Part shown: one piece after another, positions 34,369 to 37,431 of the stretch | Layout of the letters: the number at the start of each line of letters is the position of its first letter | Position numbering within the stretch: the stretch's first letter is position 1 | From: Cyclobacteriaceae bacterium | GTDB taxonomy: Bacteria > Bacteroidota > Bacteroidia > Cytophagales > Cyclobacteriaceae | Reading direction: 5' to 3' | NCBI GenBank assembly: GCA_025350305.1 | Contig: JANXYC010000120.1 | Coordinates: 1 to 37,431, forward strand | Length of the DNA: 37,431 bases | Notes under the pieces: model-generated | Seen by the model: the letters and a program-made list of their open reading frames with translations, nothing else | Databases searched by the model: none | Told to the model about the DNA's origin: nothing | Translations under genes and position numbers: made by a program

Positions 34369-34515
34369 TTAATCCAATACATGGAGGGTAACCCAGTACT
34401 TATAGGCCACCAGTACCTTGTCCGCCTTGGAGAGTTTATTGACGTTGAGTTTACTGACAGAAGGAAGGATACTCTTGTTGATTTTCGCAAGAATCTTAAA
34501 AAGCGATTTTTTCAT
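34369..34515 (-). CDS. Small conserved-looking protein (48 aa)
   Basis: The frame from the ATG at 34515 encodes a 48-aa basic peptide beginning MKKSLFKILAKINKSILPS, continuing through KLNVNKLSKADKVLVAYKYW, and ending VTLHVLD. The pattern MKK-LF-ILAKINK-ILPS, then KADK, then YxYWVTxxxLD agrees with small proteins I recall from other Bacteroidota genomes, whose function is unknown. It is strongly basic and amphipathic with no signal peptide. A MITE lies 36 bases upstream of the start, inside its promoter region. Confidence 0.6.
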   Translation of the reverse strand: MKKSLFKILAKINKSILPSVSKLNVNKLSKADKVLVAYKYWVTLHVLD

Positions 34516-34551
34516 TTCATACGAAACTACTTAAATTTTAATTGACCTTTA

Positions 34552-34639
34552 GGGCATCTCTAAAAACCCTGCCTTTTATGGCCTCAACCCGTCACCCTTC
34601 TCCGGAAGAGAAGGGTACATGGAGTTTTTAGAGATGCCC
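34552..34639 (+). mobile_element. MITE copy 4 (88 bp)
   Basis: Same orientation as copy 2. Ends are GGGCATCTCTAAAAACC and, on the other side, GGAGTTTTTAGAGATGCCC, so here the outer inverted repeats match perfectly over 16 bases. It is bounded by TTTA on both sides (34548-34551 and 34640-34643), a perfect 4-bp target duplication. It sits between the divergent 48-aa gene and truA. Confidence 0.9.
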
Positions 34640-34771
34640 TTTAGTAAAAATTGGAAAATCGCTCCCGTAAAGCTTTTCCTTTCATTTGTGCTCAGGGAAT
34701 CAGAACTTTGAACAGCGCAAGCCGCGTCAAAGAGGCTAAATGGAGCGCAGCAAACAACTTACTTTTATATT

Positions 34772-35578
34772 GTGCGGTACTTTTTTCATATTGGCTTTAA
34801 CGGGTTTAACTACCGTGGCTGGCAACGGCAGGCCAAGGCATTGAGTGTCCAGCACATCGTTGAGACTACGATGGGGCAGGTATTAAAATCGCCTGTCTCC
34901 ATTATGGGCTGTGGGCGAACGGACGCGCAGGTACATGCCAGCCAATTCTTTTTTCATATTGATATAGAAAAGAAATGGGACTATGATTTGATATTCCGGT
35001 TAAATAAACTGCTGCCGGACGATATAGCGGTATTTGATATACTATCGGTGGAAGAGAATCATCATGCCCGGTTTGATGCCATCCAGCGAACGTACGATTA
35101 CTTTATTCATACCTACAAAGATCCATTCCTGAGTAGTTTGAGTTCACTATACCTTGAAAAAAATCTGGATTTGGGCAAAATGAAGGAAGCTACGGCACTT
35201 TTGCTCCGGTATGATGACTATGGAGCCCTTTGTAAGACTCCTGCAACCTATCGCACCACGATCTGTAAGGTAACGTCCGCCACGTTGTTTGCCGATGACG
35301 CTGGCGATAGGCTTCGATTTCAGATTACTGCCAATCGGTTTTTAAGCCGCATGATTCGTATCATCATGGGTAAGCTGCTGGAAATCGGCAGGGGAGAACT
35401 CAGCGTAGATGAGTTTGAGAGTTATCTCATTACAAAAAGAACACCGACACTGATTGAACCTGCTTACCCACAAGGACTTTATCTTTCCAGGGTTACGTAT
35501 CCATATTTGGATCTTTCACCCAGAACGGAATTCTCGACCATCCTTCAAAAGCAATTTGATCATTGGCAGGTTGTGTAG
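34772..35578 (+). CDS. truA: tRNA pseudouridine(38-40) synthase
   Basis: A 268-aa TruA enzyme, which isomerises uridines 38-40 of the tRNA anticodon arm to pseudouridine. The catalytic aspartate is Asp51 in GCGRTDAQVHA (46-56), where Gln replaces the more usual Gly. The N-terminal FNGFNYRGWQRQ (9-20), the central HHARFDAIQRTYDYFIH and the C-terminal FLSRMIRIIMGKLLEIGRGE are typical. It starts with GTG; the residues after it (RYFFHIGFNG) are the normal family beginning, so no other start fits. Confidence 0.95.
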   Translation: MRYFFHIGFNGFNYRGWQRQAKALSVQHIVETTMGQVLKSPVSIMGCGRTDAQVHASQFFFHIDIEKKWDYDLIFRLNKLLPDDIAVFDILSVEENHHARFDAIQRTYDYFIHTYKDPFLSSLSSLYLEKNLDLGKMKEATALLLRYDDYGALCKTPATYRTTICKVTSATLFADDAGDRLRFQITANRFLSRMIRIIMGKLLEIGRGELSVDEFESYLITKRTPTLIEPAYPQGLYLSRVTYPYLDLSPRTEFSTILQKQFDHWQVV

Positions 35579-35669
35579 CCTTACCCCGGAGGAGAGGGAA
35601 GGAATTTTTAGAGTGATTGCAGACACGGCATCCGTAAAATTTAATTTACGCATGGCAAAACAACAAGCC

Positions 35670-37343
35670 TCACATCATCAAGGCTTCACGCATCAGCGCC
35701 GGTGGCATATTGCCAATCTTCAGTAATCGCTCATGGAAGTCGCGCAGGGAAAATGCTGCTCCCATCTTTTTTTTATATTCTTCCCGCATAGTCAAAATCT
35801 CTGACATACCCATGAAGTATCCAATAAAATACCCAGGGGAGGCTGTCGATGAATCGACTTCCAGCTGAGCGGCCCAGGGGAGGAATCCAACCTTGTCGGT
35901 CATGAGTGCAATCGCTTCCTCATAGGAAAGTTTTCCCGTGTGCATACCGACATCATATATCACACGCGCATTCCGCCACAACCTCAACTGCAATTGGCGC
36001 AAGTGAATTCTTTCGGTAGGGAAGAACCCGGTTTCTTCCATGAGTTGTTCGTTGTACAATCCCCAACCTTCGCTGAAGATAGAAATGCCATTGTTCCGTC
36101 TAAGAGCACGCTGATTATGAAGCTGATATAAACCCTGAACGTGATGACCTCCGTACGTCTCGTGTGGCGCCGTGACGATGATAACGCCCCAATCATGCTC
36201 GACGAGGTATTCCTGCTTTCGCTTTGTGCCCCACTGCTCTTCGAATGGATTAATCATCCATTCGGATACGTACACGCTGTCGCGATCAGGTCCTTTTGCA
36301 CTGGAAAAATTTCCATAGTAAGAAGTTTTTCTTAAATACTCCGCACGCGGCACCACGCGAACAAGTTCTTTCCAGGGAATGGGTATCAGGTCCAATGACT
36401 TAATATGAGCTGCGGCTTTGTCAACCCATACCTGATGGGCCTCAATTATTTCGTCGTGCTCCGGGTACTCGTTCTTAATTTCCAATGCGAGTTGTTGCCA
36501 GGTTTTGCCAGGGTCAATTTCTTTAGCAAGATCCTCAAGCTCCTTCACGGTGGCATTAAAATGCTCCCAGCCAAAGTTCCAAAGGCTGTCTGCATCATAG
36601 TTAAGCAAAATCTGCTCTTTAAGCATTTTGTTGTACGTTTCCTTTCCTATTGCAAAAGCGCCTTTTTTCTTCTTGGGAAGTTCTTCAACAAGGAAACTGA
36701 TATATTTCTCCAATGCTGCCTTCGCATCCTGGGTGGGTTTTCTCAAATGGGATGCAGCGCCTCCAGCCTTTGCGATAAAGTCAGGAAGTTCCTTATCAAA
36801 TAAAACGCTTCCATTTTCAGCCATGAAAAGGCTTAGCTCCTGGAAGCGTGGGACATAAATAGCAAGCTGCCGGGTTCCATTTTCCAGTTGTGTAGGCACT
36901 ACAAGAAGTTTCCTTTCGATCTCTTTTATCTTTTCACCGATCTCACCTGGCCTGCTTATGATGTTAGAAATCTGTGTGAATGTCATGTAAAGGCGCGGAT
37001 TCTTCCTCCAGGGTTGCATATTTCCTTGCATGAGCTCACGGCCAACCAAGATGCTTTGGGCAAATTTCCAATCGATCAATTCATCCCCGGAAAGCTGGGT
37101 GTGGTCGATGCTTCTGAGTTTGTCTAATTGATCTTTGGTTTTTGACAATTCGGAGGCAAAGGAAGCCTCGCTCAAATCCGAAGAACTTTCATCTGAATTA
37201 GTATCGCCGGAATTAAATTCGGTAATGAAGGTTGCAAGTTGTTCCCGCGTCTTGTTTCTAACCGCTTCTGGTGATGAGCAACTGGTGAGAAACAGCGGCA
37301 GAAAGGCAAGGACTATCCAAGGGGGTTGAGTCATGGCGTTCAT
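35670..37343 (-). CDS. DUF885 family lipoprotein, putative metallopeptidase
   Basis: A 557-aa protein of the DUF885 family, which resembles zinc metallopeptidases of the M32/M3-like fold. The putative metal site is HETYGGHH (394-401) with a downstream acidic motif in FSEGWGLYNEQL (423-434). The C-terminus has the family segments YDVGMHTGKLSYEEAIALM and SPGYFIGYFMGMSEILTMRE. A lipoprotein signal ends at LTSC with Cys22, so the protein is anchored in the envelope. Two ATG starts (37343 and 37334) are possible and both keep the signal. It is convergent with truA. Confidence 0.9.
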   Translation of the reverse strand: MNAMTQPPWIVLAFLPLFLTSCSSPEAVRNKTREQLATFITEFNSGDTNSDESSSDLSEASFASELSKTKDQLDKLRSIDHTQLSGDELIDWKFAQSILVGRELMQGNMQPWRKNPRLYMTFTQISNIISRPGEIGEKIKEIERKLLVVPTQLENGTRQLAIYVPRFQELSLFMAENGSVLFDKELPDFIAKAGGAASHLRKPTQDAKAALEKYISFLVEELPKKKKGAFAIGKETYNKMLKEQILLNYDADSLWNFGWEHFNATVKELEDLAKEIDPGKTWQQLALEIKNEYPEHDEIIEAHQVWVDKAAAHIKSLDLIPIPWKELVRVVPRAEYLRKTSYYGNFSSAKGPDRDSVYVSEWMINPFEEQWGTKRKQEYLVEHDWGVIIVTAPHETYGGHHVQGLYQLHNQRALRRNNGISIFSEGWGLYNEQLMEETGFFPTERIHLRQLQLRLWRNARVIYDVGMHTGKLSYEEAIALMTDKVGFLPWAAQLEVDSSTASPGYFIGYFMGMSEILTMREEYKKKMGAAFSLRDFHERLLKIGNMPPALMREALMM

Positions 37344-37431
37344 TTGTTTGGTAAAGACAAGGTTAATTTAGCAATTCTTTCCCAACCTGGTGATTCTTTA
37401 TCCAAATCCGACTTGCTGAATTTGAAATGGG

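Overview
The window looks like a chromosomal segment of a Bacteroidota bacterium, most probably of the order Cytophagales (Chryseolinea/Ohtaekwangia-like). This is inferred from gene content: DUF4249, DUF5916 and LA_2272-type surface proteins, a Bacteroidota-style membrane wHTH regulator, YceI, DUF1761, a RAYT with REP hairpins, and few Shine-Dalgarno sites. No rRNA, tRNA, phage or CRISPR locus was seen.

Layout. 1-2.7 kb: 3' end of a penicillin-acylase family gene, a methyltransferase, a nitronate monooxygenase and a small hypothetical gene. 2.7-3.1 kb: a decayed cyclophilin gene split by a miniature transposable element. 3.2-5.8 kb: a uronate catabolism pair (mannonate-type SDR and uxaC). 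5.76-6.0 kb: REP-like hairpins. 6.2-8.1 kb (minus): fatty acid desaturase and LpxL/HtrB-type acyltransferase. 8.2-12.5 kb: 5'-truncated yceI, a PD40 propeller protein, DUF1761, dinB, a GH57 fragment and a CDGSH protein. 12.6-17 kb: DbpA-like helicase, rhomboid protease, small membrane proteins and an ECF sigma factor. 17.3-19.6 kb: tex. 20.7-28.1 kb: a lipoprotein, a free-standing SET protein, a DUF4249 lipoprotein, an ATP-grasp protein abutting an ATP-grasp/SET fusion, and a YycJ-type metallo-beta-lactamase-fold protein. 28.3-31.7 kb: a DUF5916 barrel gene joined out of frame to a 5'-truncated LA_2272 repeat gene. 31.7-32.7 kb: a RAYT flanked by REP hairpins with a remnant of a second copy. 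32.7-34.2 kb: a small exported protein divergent from a frameshifted membrane wHTH regulator, with a helically phased repeat array between them. 34.4-37.3 kb: a 48-aa protein, truA and a DUF885 lipoprotein.

Main points. (1) The ATP-grasp and ATP-grasp/SET pair, with a second SET protein upstream, looks like a peptide- or protein-modifying system of unknown product. (2) An 88-89 bp MITE occurs four times with matching 4-bp target duplications; removing one copy restores the reading frame of the interrupted cyclophilin gene. (3) Six GTAA-like repeats at 10-11 bp spacing lie upstream of a PhoB/OmpR-type wHTH gene. (4) Gene decay is frequent: cyclophilin, yceI, GH57, the DUF5916/LA_2272 junction, the wHTH frameshift and the RAYT remnant. 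All identifications are by reading motifs; no database search was possible.
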